DNA of 64,000 nt from Syntrophaceae bacterium UBA6087 (GTDB lineage: Bacteria; Desulfobacterota; Desulfomonilia; UBA1062): positions 1 through 64,000 of the forward strand of contig DIXF01000013.1 of the NCBI GenBank assembly GCA_002448235.1, given 5' to 3'. Position 1 is the stretch's first letter, and each line of letters begins with the position of its first letter. A program made the position numbers and the translations under genes. The notes under the pieces are model-generated. The model ran no database searches, was not told the DNA's origin, and saw only the letters and a program-made list of their open reading frames with translations. Of the stretch, positions 52,255 through 62,168 are shown one piece after another.

Positions 52255-53190
52255 TTACATCCTTCCCAACAGGACTTCCTCCGAGCGGAGTCCGACGGAG
52301 AAGGCATGGCCGTCCAATGCCTTTTTCCCTTCGATCTGCATGATTTCTGGGATGACGAAGCCTCCGGAGCAGGCAATTTTCAAGCCCCGCGCATCTTTGA
52401 TCATGGTGCCGAAAGGCCGGTCGTGCGTGACGAGCTCATACCTGCTGCGCAGGATCTTCAATGTCTTTTCCCCGAAGTACGTATATGCACACGGCCAGGG
52501 AACAAGCCCCCGGACCATGTTATGGATCGTCTTCGGGTCTTTGCCCCAGTCGATCTCGCCTTCTTCCTTTTTGAGCATGGGAGCGCAGGTGGCTTCTTCA
52601 TGCTTCTGCGGCACTGCCTCGATACCGCCCTTATCGAGAAGGGGCAATACCTCCAGGAGCTTTTCGGCGCCGAGGTCGCTCAGTCTGTGCGCCAGGCTTA
52701 CCGCATCGTCATCCTCTGTTATCGGGGTTTCAGCTTCGAGGAACACCGGCCCTGAATCCATGCCGGAATCGATCTGCATGATGCTCACGCCGGTGACTCT
52801 GCATCCCTCGATGATCGCCCGGTTGATCGGGGCAGCCCCCCTGAAGCGCGGCAGAAGGGATGCATGGATATTTACGAAGCCATGTTTCGGGAGATGAAGC
52901 ATTTCGTCGGGGATCATCTTCCCGTATGCGACAACGATGACCGCATCGAGGGTTTCCTTTTTCACGGCATCGAAGATCTCCTGATTGCCTTTGAGTTTCT
53001 GGGGCTGGAGCACCGGGATGCCATGCTCCAGTGCGAGAAGCTTTACCGGAGGCATCTGGATCTGCCGGCCCCTCCCTTTGGGCTTGTCCGGCTGGGTGAT
53101 GACGAAGGATACCTCATGGGCCTCTGCAAGGATCAGCGCCTTCAGCGCAGGCAGGGCAAACTCCGGAGTGCCCATGAAGGCGAGTCTCAT
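52255..53190 (-). CDS. fmt: Methionyl-tRNA formyltransferase
   Basis: A 311-aa enzyme that formylates initiator Met-tRNA. Marks: RLAFMGTPEFALPALKAL at the start, YGKMIPDEMLHLPKHGFVNIHASLLPRFRGAAPINRAI with the catalytic Asn/His, and GMDSGPVFLE; a C-terminal OB-like domain follows. The start at 53190 overlaps the def stop (ATGA), a normal def-fmt coupling. Confidence 0.96.
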   Translation of the reverse strand: MRLAFMGTPEFALPALKALILAEAHEVSFVITQPDKPKGRGRQIQMPPVKLLALEHGIPVLQPQKLKGNQEIFDAVKKETLDAVIVVAYGKMIPDEMLHLPKHGFVNIHASLLPRFRGAAPINRAIIEGCRVTGVSIMQIDSGMDSGPVFLEAETPITEDDDAVSLAHRLSDLGAEKLLEVLPLLDKGGIEAVPQKHEEATCAPMLKKEEGEIDWGKDPKTIHNMVRGLVPWPCAYTYFGEKTLKILRSRYELVTHDRPFGTMIKDARGLKIACSGGFVIPEIMQIEGKKALDGHAFSVGLRSEEVLLGRM

Positions 53191-53687
53191 ATCTTGCCTT
53201 TTTTTCTTTTCTTCAGGTAGATCGATCGTTTCAGAAAGGAGGCGTAGTCCAGAATGACAACACCGTTTAAGTGGTCTATCTCGTGCTGGAATATCCGTGC
53301 AAGGAAGCCTTCGGCTTCTATCCGCACATCTTTGCCTTTGAGGTCGATCCCCGAAACGAGTATTCTCGTCGAACGGTCGACGTCGACCGAGGTCTCGGGA
53401 ACGCTTAAGCACATCTCGCTGTCCGTCTCGACCCCTTCCTTTTCGACGATCACCGGATTGACAAGCACGATGAGCTGGTTTTCTTCCTTGCCGCTCGTCG
53501 GGTCGACGACGATGAGCCGCTTCTGCTGCCCGACCTGAGGGGCAGCCAGGCCCACCCCGGGGGCGGCGTACATGGTCTGAGTCATATCTTCGGCAAGGGT
53601 GACGATATCGAGATCGATGTTCTCTATATCGTTTGCCCTGGATTTAAGGACATGGTCAGGATAAATGGAGATTTCTTTTTTCGGCAT
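53187..53687 (-). CDS. def: Peptide deformylase
   Basis: A 166-aa metalloenzyme removing the N-formyl group from new proteins. The three motifs are present: GVGLAAPQVG, EMCLSVPE (Cys ligand; family usually EGCLS) and QHEIDHLNG (two His ligands and catalytic Glu). Translationally coupled to fmt. Confidence 0.96.
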   Translation of the reverse strand: MPKKEISIYPDHVLKSRANDIENIDLDIVTLAEDMTQTMYAAPGVGLAAPQVGQQKRLIVVDPTSGKEENQLIVLVNPVIVEKEGVETDSEMCLSVPETSVDVDRSTRILVSGIDLKGKDVRIEAEGFLARIFQHEIDHLNGVVILDYASFLKRSIYLKKRKKGKI

Positions 53688-53739
53688 AATAAAGATAAAA
53701 TAAGACCAAAGGTCTCAGTCTGTCAAGTAGCCCTATTCC

Positions 53740-53970
53740 TTAGAATTTACTCGATGCAGGGAACAGTGGGGGATTCCGGTATCTCTGATACTCGCTGCAT
53801 CTCACGTTGTACCTGCACACCTTGCATACATCGAGGGCTACCTTGGGGGATCCTTTGCGTTTGCTGCATGAAATGTACGTTCTCATGGAGTCTTTGTGTC
53901 CTGCAGATGAAAAAGCTGTCTTTATGACGCTGTCCGACATCTCGCACCCGGCCGGGACATGATAGATCAT
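53740..53970 (-). CDS. Small Cys-rich protein of unknown function (76 aa)
   Basis: The C-terminal half reads CSKRKGSPKVALDVCKVCRY, then a CSEYQRYRNP segment: four Cys in a zinc-ribbon-like spacing within a basic stretch. The pattern looks like a conserved small protein, but I do not know the family. ATG 53970 sits directly after GGGAG and may be too close; ATG 53940 (MSDSVIK) is an alternative start giving 66 aa. Lies between the Sir2 gene and def on the same strand. Confidence 0.55.
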   Translation of the reverse strand: MIYHVPAGCEMSDSVIKTAFSSAGHKDSMRTYISCSKRKGSPKVALDVCKVCRYNVRCSEYQRYRNPPLFPASSKF

Positions 53971-54102
53971 CTCCCGGTAAATTCACCATAGCATATCCCG
54001 TGAAGAGGTCAAGCCCGTGATGAACGATCTTTTTCGTGAAAAAGGCACCTGCGGCAAACATCTCCTATGAGCCCGATACAATGGAGAGGAATCCCGCGGC
54101 AC

Positions 54103-54918
54103 CTACCGCTTTTGGTTTTCCCGGATCTTCTGTTCGATGTGGAAGAGCACCTCTCCGGCCCTTCCCTGGATGAGGAAATCGGAAACGTCGTTGGTGAGCG
54201 GAGTGGGCTCCCAGTTGATCTCGACTACATGGCAATTCGATTTGGGCAGGGCGATGCCGCCGATACCCCTGAGCAGGGTGCTCATGCCTTTGGCGATCAA
54301 CGGCAGCGAAGCAGCAGGTTCAACCTGAGCGGATGTACCGATTACGAGCATCAGGTCGCAGTCTTCCGCTTCGTTGAATGATTGCCTCAGCGCTTCCTGC
54401 GGGATCGCTTCACCGAAAAAGACGGCATCGGGTTTCATGATCCCGCTGCACGTGCACCTCGGGGTCCGTCCCTTCTCCAGTTCCTCGAGCACGTGCTCAT
54501 ACCCCTCTTTTTTGCCGCATTTCAGGCACCTGGCGAAGAGCATATTGCCGTGGAACTCGATGACGTTGCGGCTGCCTGCCTTCTGATGGAGGTTGTCCAC
54601 ATTCTGGGTGATGACGGCCTTGAGAACCCCGATCTTTTCCAGATAGGCCAGCGCCCTGTGGCCTGTATTCGGCAGCGCGTCCCAGAGCGTGAACTCGTTC
54701 GATTTATGCATGTCGAACATGCACCTCCAGACGTTTTCAGGGTCGGCCATAAACCGGTCGATAAAAAATATCGTGGGGTCGTACCGCTCCCATATCCCGC
54801 CGGGAGACCTGAAGTCAGGCACCCCGGACTCGGTGGATATCCCGGCGCCGGTGAGAACGACTGCGTGGGTTGCTTCCAGCAGGAGTTCGACTGTCTTATC
54901 GATGAGGCGCAAATCCAT
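54103..54918 (-). CDS. Sir2-family NAD-dependent protein deacylase
   Basis: A 271-aa sirtuin: GAGISTESGVPDFRSPGG (NAD site), ITQNVDNLHQKAGSRNVIEFHG (catalytic His), a zinc ribbon with CLKCGKK and CTCSG, and MLVIGTSAQVEPAASLP. It removes acyl groups from lysines using NAD+. In acid-degrading anaerobes sirtuins may keep acyl-CoA enzymes active (family knowledge, inference here). Confidence 0.94.
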   Translation of the reverse strand: MDLRLIDKTVELLLEATHAVVLTGAGISTESGVPDFRSPGGIWERYDPTIFFIDRFMADPENVWRCMFDMHKSNEFTLWDALPNTGHRALAYLEKIGVLKAVITQNVDNLHQKAGSRNVIEFHGNMLFARCLKCGKKEGYEHVLEELEKGRTPRCTCSGIMKPDAVFFGEAIPQEALRQSFNEAEDCDLMLVIGTSAQVEPAASLPLIAKGMSTLLRGIGGIALPKSNCHVVEINWEPTPLTNDVSDFLIQGRAGEVLFHIEQKIRENQKR

Positions 54919-55013
54919 GAATTCGCTTTACCAGAGGCAGGGGCCTTGGTCAAGGCGTATAGATTATAGTAAGTTGTCATGATATCAGGTGGTATGTATT
55001 ATTGAAGATCCCG

Positions 55014-56555
55014 TCACCCGGAGGGCGATACGTCCGCCTCCTCATTCACGCGGCCGTTGCCGAGCACCAGAAATATCCCTGCCAGAAGGGTATACCCCAG
55101 GGCAACAGTATAGTGGATGTCGGATGCGAGTCTCCAGGGGAGATACACTTCGCCGGAAGGAAGCACGGAATGGATTATGCCGAAGAGGGTGAAGACCGCG
55201 CAGGTCAGGGCGTAGAGAGATGCCATCCTGGGTTTGCGGTCGATGATATAGGACATCATCCCTCCCCAGAGCAGCGCGGTCATGATGAACCCGTTGCTGA
55301 GCACGGTCAGGGACTGGAGCATGGTGGCGAGGCGGGGCGGCAGCTTGTCCGGGGTAATGTCCGCGGCGCCCAGGAACTGGCTGAGGATGATCATGACGAG
55401 GCTGGCGATGACCGGCAGGAAACTGAAGCTCACTGCCTCGGAATGCTCCGGGGGTGACTCCCTGTAGGCCTGGCGGACAATCTCGAAACCGACGAACATG
55501 AAGATCGGGGCCAGCGCTGCGCGCGGGATGATGCTCACGATCAGCGAGAGCAGGCCGATCATGGAACTCAGGCCGACGAGCAGCCCGGTGAGGAGCGTAT
55601 ACCAGTAGGTGGCGCCCATCTTTTTGTAGGCAGGGTGCCCGATATAGGGCGTGGTCTGCGCCACGCCGCCGAAAAAGGCTGCGACGAGCGAGGTCAGCGC
55701 CTCGGTGAGGAGGATGTCACGGGTCCTGTATTCGTCTCCTGCCAGCCGTGCGCTCTCGGTGTTGTTGATCCCGCCGATGATGGTGAGGATGCCGAAAGGT
55801 ATGGCGAGCGGCAGATACTGGACGGTCCTCGGCAGGGCTTCGAGAAATCCGATGGAAAAGACGGGAAGGGACAGGCTCATCTCAAAGACCGGCTTCTGAA
55901 ATTCCGGGAGGTATCCGTAAAATCCCAGGGCGAAGTGCAGTCCTGTGCCCAGGAGCACGGCGGCCAGGACCCCGGGGATCCTTCCGGGAAGCTCGAGCCG
56001 GCCTAAAAGAAAGGCGAAGATCAGGCCGAGTGCGGTCATGCCCACCACAACCTCGTTGAAGATATCGATGACGGGCAGGAAGCCGAGGAGAACGAGCCCC
56101 ACCCCGGCGATGGAGCCCAGGAGCCCTGCCCTGGGGATGATGCGCTGCACGAACCCGCCGAGGAACGATGTGACGATCTTGACGACGCCGATCATGAACA
56201 GCGTTGCCATGCCGATGTGCCAGGTGAGCACTGCGTCCTGGGTCGCCACATAGGCGGGGCCGATCACCGCATAGGCCAGGCCTATGGACGACGGGGTGTC
56301 GAGGCCGAGCGGCATGGCCGTGACATCGCTCCGTCCTGTCTTTTTCTTCAGGCGCAAAGCAAGCCAGGTATAGATCAGGTCGCCGAAGAGGACGCCGAGC
56401 GCCGTTCCCGGGATCATGCGCTTCATGATGATCTCGGCGGGATAGTTGAAGGTGAAGATGAGGATCGCGCTTAAAAAGACGAGCACCCCCAGGTTGTCGA
56501 GGAAAAGGGCGAGAAACGCCGTTGTTTCTCCCCAGAACTTGTTCCTGTCCCGCAT
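55014..56555 (-). CDS. NCS2/xanthine-uracil-type permease (513 aa)
   Basis: About 12-14 membrane segments. The start RNKFWGETTAFLALFLDNLGVLVFLSAILIFTFNYPAEIIMKRMIPGTALGVLFGDLIY and later MPLGLDTPSSIGLAYAVIGPA, with GGVAQTTPYIGHPAYKKMGA, match an NCS2/AzgA-like permease subgroup. The substrate could be a purine or a carboxylate and cannot be fixed from sequence. Leftward, 63 bp after aroE. Confidence 0.83.
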   Translation of the reverse strand: MRDRNKFWGETTAFLALFLDNLGVLVFLSAILIFTFNYPAEIIMKRMIPGTALGVLFGDLIYTWLALRLKKKTGRSDVTAMPLGLDTPSSIGLAYAVIGPAYVATQDAVLTWHIGMATLFMIGVVKIVTSFLGGFVQRIIPRAGLLGSIAGVGLVLLGFLPVIDIFNEVVVGMTALGLIFAFLLGRLELPGRIPGVLAAVLLGTGLHFALGFYGYLPEFQKPVFEMSLSLPVFSIGFLEALPRTVQYLPLAIPFGILTIIGGINNTESARLAGDEYRTRDILLTEALTSLVAAFFGGVAQTTPYIGHPAYKKMGATYWYTLLTGLLVGLSSMIGLLSLIVSIIPRAALAPIFMFVGFEIVRQAYRESPPEHSEAVSFSFLPVIASLVMIILSQFLGAADITPDKLPPRLATMLQSLTVLSNGFIMTALLWGGMMSYIIDRKPRMASLYALTCAVFTLFGIIHSVLPSGEVYLPWRLASDIHYTVALGYTLLAGIFLVLGNGRVNEEADVSPSG

Positions 56556-56618
56556 GAGCTCCCCTCCATGCCTTCGCAGACCAGGCTCCCCTGCTCAGTC
56601 GATCGAAGCTTGCTGCGT

Positions 56619-57491
56619 TTATCGAGAATTTAGATGCCTCATGACCACCTGCCGCATGAGCTCGACCGGTGCTTCGCGGCCGGTAAACAGCTCGAACTGC
56701 AGCGCCGCCTGGTTGATGAACATCTCGGCGCCGGAGATCGCAATAAGCCCCTTTGCCCCGGCATCGCGCAGGAGTTTCGTCTCAAGCGGATTATAGACGA
56801 TATCGAAAACTACCTGGCCGGGGCGGAACAGGGCTGCGGGGACCAGCGAGGCATCAACTCCGGGGTGCATTCCCACCGGCGTGCAGTGAATGATGATGTC
56901 GGCGGCCTCCATGGCTGTCGCAAGGGAGTCTCCGTCGAGGGAGGCCGATCCTATGGGCGTATCGGCGCCAGCCTGAAGGTCCGCGGCGAGCCGGTTTACC
57001 ATGTTCGTGTCGATATCCAGGATGGACAGGGACTTCAGCGAGCCCGCCCGGGCGAGGGTAAACGCTATGGCCCTGGCCGCGCCTCCCGAACCCAGCATCA
57101 GGACGTTGCGGCCCTTTGTCTCCACTCCGGCATCTTTGATGGCCTTGAGCGCGCCCGGCCCGTCCGTACCCGAGCCCAGCAGCTTGCCCTGCGTATGGAT
57201 GATCGTATTGATCGAGCCGATGGACCGGTCCACGGAGGCTATCTCATCCACGTAATTCATGGCCTCGATCTTATGCGGTATGGTGACGCTTAAGCCGCGG
57301 AAGTTCTCAAAAGCCCGCATGCCTGCGAGCGCATTCTTGACGTCCTCCACCTGGAAGGCCACATAGATGAAATCCAGTCCCAGTTCCTCGAAGGCGGCAT
57401 TGTGGATCGCGGGCGACAGGCTGTGAGCGACCGGGTTGCCGATGACAGCGCATACCTGGGTGCTGGTCTTGATTGCCCGAACGTTTTTCAT
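56619..57491 (-). CDS. aroE: Shikimate dehydrogenase
   Basis: A 290-aa enzyme of aromatic amino acid synthesis. Substrate site: VIGNPVAHSLSPAIHNAAF and SVTIPHKIEAMNYVDE with the catalytic Lys. Cofactor site: NVLMLGSGGAARAIAFTLAR. The start is ATG 57491, 5 nt after GAGGAGC; the longer frame has no site of its own. Confidence 0.95.
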   Translation of the reverse strand: MKNVRAIKTSTQVCAVIGNPVAHSLSPAIHNAAFEELGLDFIYVAFQVEDVKNALAGMRAFENFRGLSVTIPHKIEAMNYVDEIASVDRSIGSINTIIHTQGKLLGSGTDGPGALKAIKDAGVETKGRNVLMLGSGGAARAIAFTLARAGSLKSLSILDIDTNMVNRLAADLQAGADTPIGSASLDGDSLATAMEAADIIIHCTPVGMHPGVDASLVPAALFRPGQVVFDIVYNPLETKLLRDAGAKGLIAISGAEMFINQAALQFELFTGREAPVELMRQVVMRHLNSR

Positions 57492-57556
57492 GCAAAGCTC
57501 CTCGTATAACAAAACAGCACGTCAGAGATTCATCCTTTAAAAGGCTGTCATTCCTC

Positions 57557-58168
57557 TTACTTATCGGGTTTTTCAGCCGGGGTGCCGGTACTCTTCAGAT
57601 CGAAGATCTCATTGCTTACCCCGGTGCCGAACCGGTAGCCCGTAAGCCGGATATCGCTCTGGTTGCCTGTGGCGTCCTTGAGCATGATCCTCTTGATGGC
57701 ATGAGATTTTTCCGTCCATACGGTGATATGCCCCGATCCGCCCTTGGGATACAGGAAGAGCGCTTCATCGCTTTCTTTGATCTCATAGCCTTCGCCGATG
57801 GCGTCAAGGCCGGAGAAAAAGCCCAGGATATTCTGTGTGGCCATTTCCGGAGGCAGCTCCTGAGTCTGAGTGGTCCCTTCCTCGGGGAGGTGAACCACAA
57901 CCGTCTGGCCTTTCAGAATGATGACCTGGCGCTGGGGCGCGGCTACGTCCATCCGCACGCCGGTATTGCGCTTGTAGGAGACCTTGCCGGTGAAATGCAC
58001 GGTCTTGTTCACAAGGCTCTGATACGTGTCCTGGGTAAAATTCACAGTGAAGTTTTCATGCTTCTTATAAAAGTTCTGGATATTCTTCAGACTCTCCGCA
58101 TGCAGCGATGCCGCCGCAAAGAGAATGAATATGATCGCCGCGATACTAGTCTTCAAGTTCTGCTGCAT
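57557..58168 (-). CDS. lolA: Outer-membrane lipoprotein carrier protein LolA
   Basis: A 203-aa periplasmic chaperone: a signal peptide (cleaved about residue 24, LHA-ES), then NFTVNFTQDTYQSL, FTGKVSYKRNTGVRMDVAAPQRQVIILKGQTVVVHLPEE and ILGFFSGLDAIGEGYEI, typical of LolA. It carries lipoproteins to the outer membrane and fits the many lipoproteins here. Its start overlaps the 3' end of ftsK by 23 bp, so the two are coupled. Confidence 0.92.
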   Translation of the reverse strand: MQQNLKTSIAAIIFILFAAASLHAESLKNIQNFYKKHENFTVNFTQDTYQSLVNKTVHFTGKVSYKRNTGVRMDVAAPQRQVIILKGQTVVVHLPEEGTTQTQELPPEMATQNILGFFSGLDAIGEGYEIKESDEALFLYPKGGSGHITVWTEKSHAIKRIMLKDATGNQSDIRLTGYRFGTGVSNEIFDLKSTGTPAEKPDK

Positions 58169-60395
58169 ATGACGTTACCAATACCTTTCTTGGTTTTCCC
58201 GCTGTGTCCGACGGGCCTATGATTCCTTCCCTCTCCATCTGCTCCACGATCCTGGCTGCCCGGTTATACCCGATCCTGAACCTTCGCTGGATCAGGGATA
58301 TGGACGCGCTCCCCTTGCCGGTGACGAACTCCAGGGCCTGATCGTAGACCGGATCGTATTCTTCATCCAGAGGTGATCCGCCGCCGTTGCCGTTGCTGTC
58401 TTCGTCCGCGAGCCGTGCGATCTGATCGCCCAGGCCCTCGATGTATTCCGGGCCGCCCTGCTGCCTGATGAAGTCCACCACGTGATCGAGCTCCTCTTCC
58501 GAGACAAAGGACCCGTGAATGCGGGTGAGGCCGGAGTTCCCCGGCGTGAGGAAGAGCATGTCCCCGAGGCCCAGGAGCTGGTCTGCGCCTGAAGAATCGA
58601 GGATGGTCCGCGAGTCTATTTTCGAGGAGACCCGAAACGAGATCCGGGTGGGGAAGTTGGACTTGATCAGTCCGGTGATCACGTCCACGGAAGGCCGCTG
58701 GGTTGCGACGATCATGTGGATGCCGGCTGCACGGGCCATCTGGGCAAGCCGTGCGATATAGGTCTCCACCTCGCGGTTGACCATCATGAGGTCCGCCATC
58801 TCGTCGATAACGATGACGAGTTTGGGCAGCAGCCCGGTTTTTTCGTTCTCGTTTTTCAGCGTCGCCAGGGTGGTGCATAACTCCTTGGCGTTTTTCTTTA
58901 CCTTCTTGTTGTACGAGTCGACCCCTTTGACGCCTAAGTCTTTGAACCATTCATAGCGCATCTCCATCTCTGCGACGGCCCATTTGAGGACCGGGATGGC
59001 CTCCTTGGGGTTGACCACCACCGGATAGAGCAGATGGGGTATGCCCTCGTAATGGGAGAGCTCGATCCGCTTGGGGTCGATCATGATGAACTTCAGCTCG
59101 GAGGGGTCGTTGCGGTAAAGGAGCGAGAGGATCATCGTGTTCAGACCTACGCTCTTGCCCGTGCCGGTAGCCCCTGCGATGAGCAGGTGCGGCATCTTCT
59201 CCAGGTTCGTCACTACGGGGATGCCTTCGATGTTGCTCCCGAGCGCGAGCGTCAGCGGCGAGTTCGACATGACGAACTCCTTGCTGGAAAGGGTGTGCTT
59301 CAGGTACACCATCTCGCGCGTCCGGTTGGGGATCTCGATGCCCACTGCGTTTTTCCCCGGTATGGGGGCCACGACCCGGACCGGCGACGCCTTGAGCGCC
59401 ATGGCGAGGTCATCGGCCAGGGAAACGATCTTGTTGATCTTGATCCCCGGTGCAGGGGTGAATTCATACATGGTGATCACCGGGCCCGGCTTGATCTCGA
59501 GGATTTCCCCTTCGACCCCGAAATCCTTGAGCTTGGCGATGATGAGCGTTGCATTGGCCTTGAGCTCTTTTTCGGTGATCACCCGGTTCTTCGCCGGAGG
59601 CTTGCTGAGCAGCGACAGCGGCGGCATCTGGTAGTTGTTCACGAAGTCGAGCGTCGCCTGCTTCGGGATTTCCGTTATGCTCTTGTCCTCGCGGGGTGTC
59701 CCGGCGATAGTGATCTGGGGCTCTTTTTTGCCGGATTTTTCCGCCTTGGGAGCCGGCTCGCCATCGATCTCTCCGGCAGCTTTTTTCTGCTGTTTGGGCT
59801 TCGTGCGCTGCTCCAGCTCCTTGCGCCGCACGCGCACCTCCCAGTTTTCCCTCATTGCTGCCGTTAAGTCCCTGATCGAATGGTACGGGGTGGCGAAGTC
59901 ATAGCCGATCAGCGCCCCTGCGCACAGGAGCATGAGCAGCAGCATGAGCGACCCCCACGCATTGAGATACTTGTACAGTGCCCCGCCGATGATCTTCCCG
60001 AGAATCCCTCCGGAGGGCATGGTCGTGGAGAAGAGGGTGACATCTTGTACGAAGATGTGCAGGAGACCTAAGCTTGCGAAAAAGATGATGAAGATGCTTA
60101 ACCCCTTGATCCAGCCCGACGACGCCGTCTTTCTGAAGAAACGCACGGAGAGTTCCGCCAGAAAGAGGGGAATGATCAGTGCCGTCACCCCGAAGAGGAT
60201 ATACAGCCCGTCAGCGATATACGATCCGATAATGCCCATCCAGTTGTGGAGCTCTTTGACCTTCTGGTAATGGGAGAAGCTCGGGTCCGACGGATCGTAC
60301 GATATCAGGGACAGGAAGAGAAAGACGGCAACAAAGAGGATGAATATCCCCGGGACCGGGAAGGGGATCCTTGTTTCTTTATTCTTTTTTGCCAT
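58146..60395 (-). CDS. ftsK: DNA translocase FtsK
   Basis: A 749-aa protein with four N-terminal transmembrane segments (about 12-165), a short linker with Lys/Pro, and a motor domain (about 250-640). Walker A is GATGTGKSVGLN, Walker B is KLVIVIDEMADLM, and a C-terminal gamma winged-helix domain (about 680-740) reads KOPS sites. It pumps chromosome ends across the division septum. Usual length for deltaproteobacterial short-linker FtsK. Confidence 0.96.
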   Translation of the reverse strand: MAKKNKETRIPFPVPGIFILFVAVFLFLSLISYDPSDPSFSHYQKVKELHNWMGIIGSYIADGLYILFGVTALIIPLFLAELSVRFFRKTASSGWIKGLSIFIIFFASLGLLHIFVQDVTLFSTTMPSGGILGKIIGGALYKYLNAWGSLMLLLMLLCAGALIGYDFATPYHSIRDLTAAMRENWEVRVRRKELEQRTKPKQQKKAAGEIDGEPAPKAEKSGKKEPQITIAGTPREDKSITEIPKQATLDFVNNYQMPPLSLLSKPPAKNRVITEKELKANATLIIAKLKDFGVEGEILEIKPGPVITMYEFTPAPGIKINKIVSLADDLAMALKASPVRVVAPIPGKNAVGIEIPNRTREMVYLKHTLSSKEFVMSNSPLTLALGSNIEGIPVVTNLEKMPHLLIAGATGTGKSVGLNTMILSLLYRNDPSELKFIMIDPKRIELSHYEGIPHLLYPVVVNPKEAIPVLKWAVAEMEMRYEWFKDLGVKGVDSYNKKVKKNAKELCTTLATLKNENEKTGLLPKLVIVIDEMADLMMVNREVETYIARLAQMARAAGIHMIVATQRPSVDVITGLIKSNFPTRISFRVSSKIDSRTILDSSGADQLLGLGDMLFLTPGNSGLTRIHGSFVSEEELDHVVDFIRQQGGPEYIEGLGDQIARLADEDSNGNGGGSPLDEEYDPVYDQALEFVTGKGSASISLIQRRFRIGYNRAARIVEQMEREGIIGPSDTAGKPRKVLVTSYAAELED

Positions 60396-60551
60396 CGAGG
60401 ATCCTTTCAGGGTACCGCTTATACCATAACGTACCCCTTAAGCCCAGCAATTTAGAGAATACGCGAAAAAGCTGCGGCATTGTACAGTCCATACCAAAAA
60501 TCTCAGAGAAATCAAGCACGCGTTGCACCGTCACCCGATGAGCCTCGATCT

Positions 60552-62168
60552 TCAGATCTCCATGATGATGGGAATCACCATGGGCTTTTTCCCGAGGCGG
60601 GCTTTCAGCCGGATGCCGATGGCCTCGCGGAGACGGTTCTGCAGGGCCTGGATATTGATTTCTTTTTCCAGACACGAATCCAGAACTTCACCGGCATGTC
60701 TCCGGATGTCGTCTATGAGTTCCTGCTCCATGCTCGCAGGAACGACCCCTTTGCACATGATGTCGGGTCCGAGCACGACCAGAGGCTTGCCCGAGTCGAT
60801 TACCACGAAGGCAACCACGAGGCCGCCTTCGGATATGTGCCTGCGGTCCCTGAGCACCACGTCGCGAATATCCCCGGTGAGCTCTCCGTCGACGAAGCAT
60901 CTGCCGTGGGCGGTTTCTCCGGTCATCTCCATACCGTCCGGTCCGACCGTCCAGATCTGCCCGGGTTTTGCCAGGACTGTCTGTGCATTAAGCCCGGGAA
61001 GCGAATCCACGATATCGGCCAGCCCCTTCATGTGCCTGAGCTCGCCGTGGACCGGCATGACGATCGCGGGCTTCAGGAGCGTGACGGCCTTGCGAAGCTC
61101 TTCCTGGGGTGCGTGGCCCGAGGCGTGGACTTCTGCCGTCTCCGGATAATAGACCTTTGCGCCGAAGTCGATCAGCTTGTCGATGCACCGGGTGATGGCA
61201 AGCTCGTTTCCCGGAATGACCCGCGCGGAGATGATGACGCTGTCGCCTTCCTTTACCTTGAACTTGTGCCATCCCCTGGCGATGAGCGACAAGACCGAAT
61301 AGATCTCTCCCTGAGTGCCGGTGCAGACGATCAGGACCTTGCTCCTGTCCATGGAGATGATCTCCTCGGGCTTGATCACGTCCCGGGGATCGAAGTTCAG
61401 CGCTTCCAGATCAGTTGCGATATCAACGATCTGGCTGATGCTCCTGCCGATGATCGCGATCTTCCTTCCGCTTTCCACGGCCAGGTCGTAGAGCATCTGG
61501 ATGCGGCGCACGTGGCTGGAGAAGGTCGATACCACGACTGCGCCCGAAGTTTTCTTCACGATCGCCTCGAGCGATTTCCGGACTCTGTTTTCGTCCGTGT
61601 ACCGGGGATTCACCTCTGCATTGGTGCTTTCGCAGATGAAGAGCTTCACGTCCGGCCCGATGGTGCCGTACTCGGGGGGAACTTCTTTGAGATCTCCCGA
61701 ATGGATGATTTTTCCCTGGGGAGTCTGGATAGACAGAGAATAGCATCCCAGCGTGGAGTGGGCGACCTCGATAAAGGTGACTTCCATGCCCGCGATGGTT
61801 ATCTTCTGTCCCGGGTAAACGCTCTGGAGATCGATCGGGCCGTTCATATCGAACTCCCGGAGCTTTCTCTTGACGAGCTCCAGGGTAAAGGGATGGGCGA
61901 AGACCGGGATGGGCGCATCTTTGAGGAGATAGGGCAGGGCGCCGACATGGTCCTCATGTCCGTGGGTGAGGATGATGCCTTCGAATGCCTCCTGGTTCTC
62001 CTTGACGTATGAGAAGTCGGGGATGATCTGATCGATGCCCGTGGGGTTGAACTTCGGGAACATCAGCCCAGCATCCACGAGGATCGACCCGGTGCCTGTT
62101 TCGATGACGGTTGAGTTGAGTCCGAATTCCCGGACTCCCCCGAGAGGGATTACGCGTACAAAGCTCAA
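60552..62168 (-). CDS. rnj: Ribonuclease J (538 aa)
   Basis: A beta-lactamase/beta-CASP nuclease: VIPLGGVREFGLNSTVIETG, the metal motif HGHEDH at 69-74, STNAEVNPRYTDENRVRKSLEAI, and HASGHAPQEELRKAVTLLKP in the beta-CASP part, with a C-terminal domain. It degrades and processes RNA. The likely start is TTG 62168, 7 nt after AGGAG and overlapping the acyltransferase stop (TTGA), which makes the two genes translationally coupled; the upstream frame is inside that gene. Confidence 0.94.
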   Translation of the reverse strand: MSFVRVIPLGGVREFGLNSTVIETGTGSILVDAGLMFPKFNPTGIDQIIPDFSYVKENQEAFEGIILTHGHEDHVGALPYLLKDAPIPVFAHPFTLELVKRKLREFDMNGPIDLQSVYPGQKITIAGMEVTFIEVAHSTLGCYSLSIQTPQGKIIHSGDLKEVPPEYGTIGPDVKLFICESTNAEVNPRYTDENRVRKSLEAIVKKTSGAVVVSTFSSHVRRIQMLYDLAVESGRKIAIIGRSISQIVDIATDLEALNFDPRDVIKPEEIISMDRSKVLIVCTGTQGEIYSVLSLIARGWHKFKVKEGDSVIISARVIPGNELAITRCIDKLIDFGAKVYYPETAEVHASGHAPQEELRKAVTLLKPAIVMPVHGELRHMKGLADIVDSLPGLNAQTVLAKPGQIWTVGPDGMEMTGETAHGRCFVDGELTGDIRDVVLRDRRHISEGGLVVAFVVIDSGKPLVVLGPDIMCKGVVPASMEQELIDDIRRHAGEVLDSCLEKEINIQALQNRLREAIGIRLKARLGKKPMVIPIIMEI

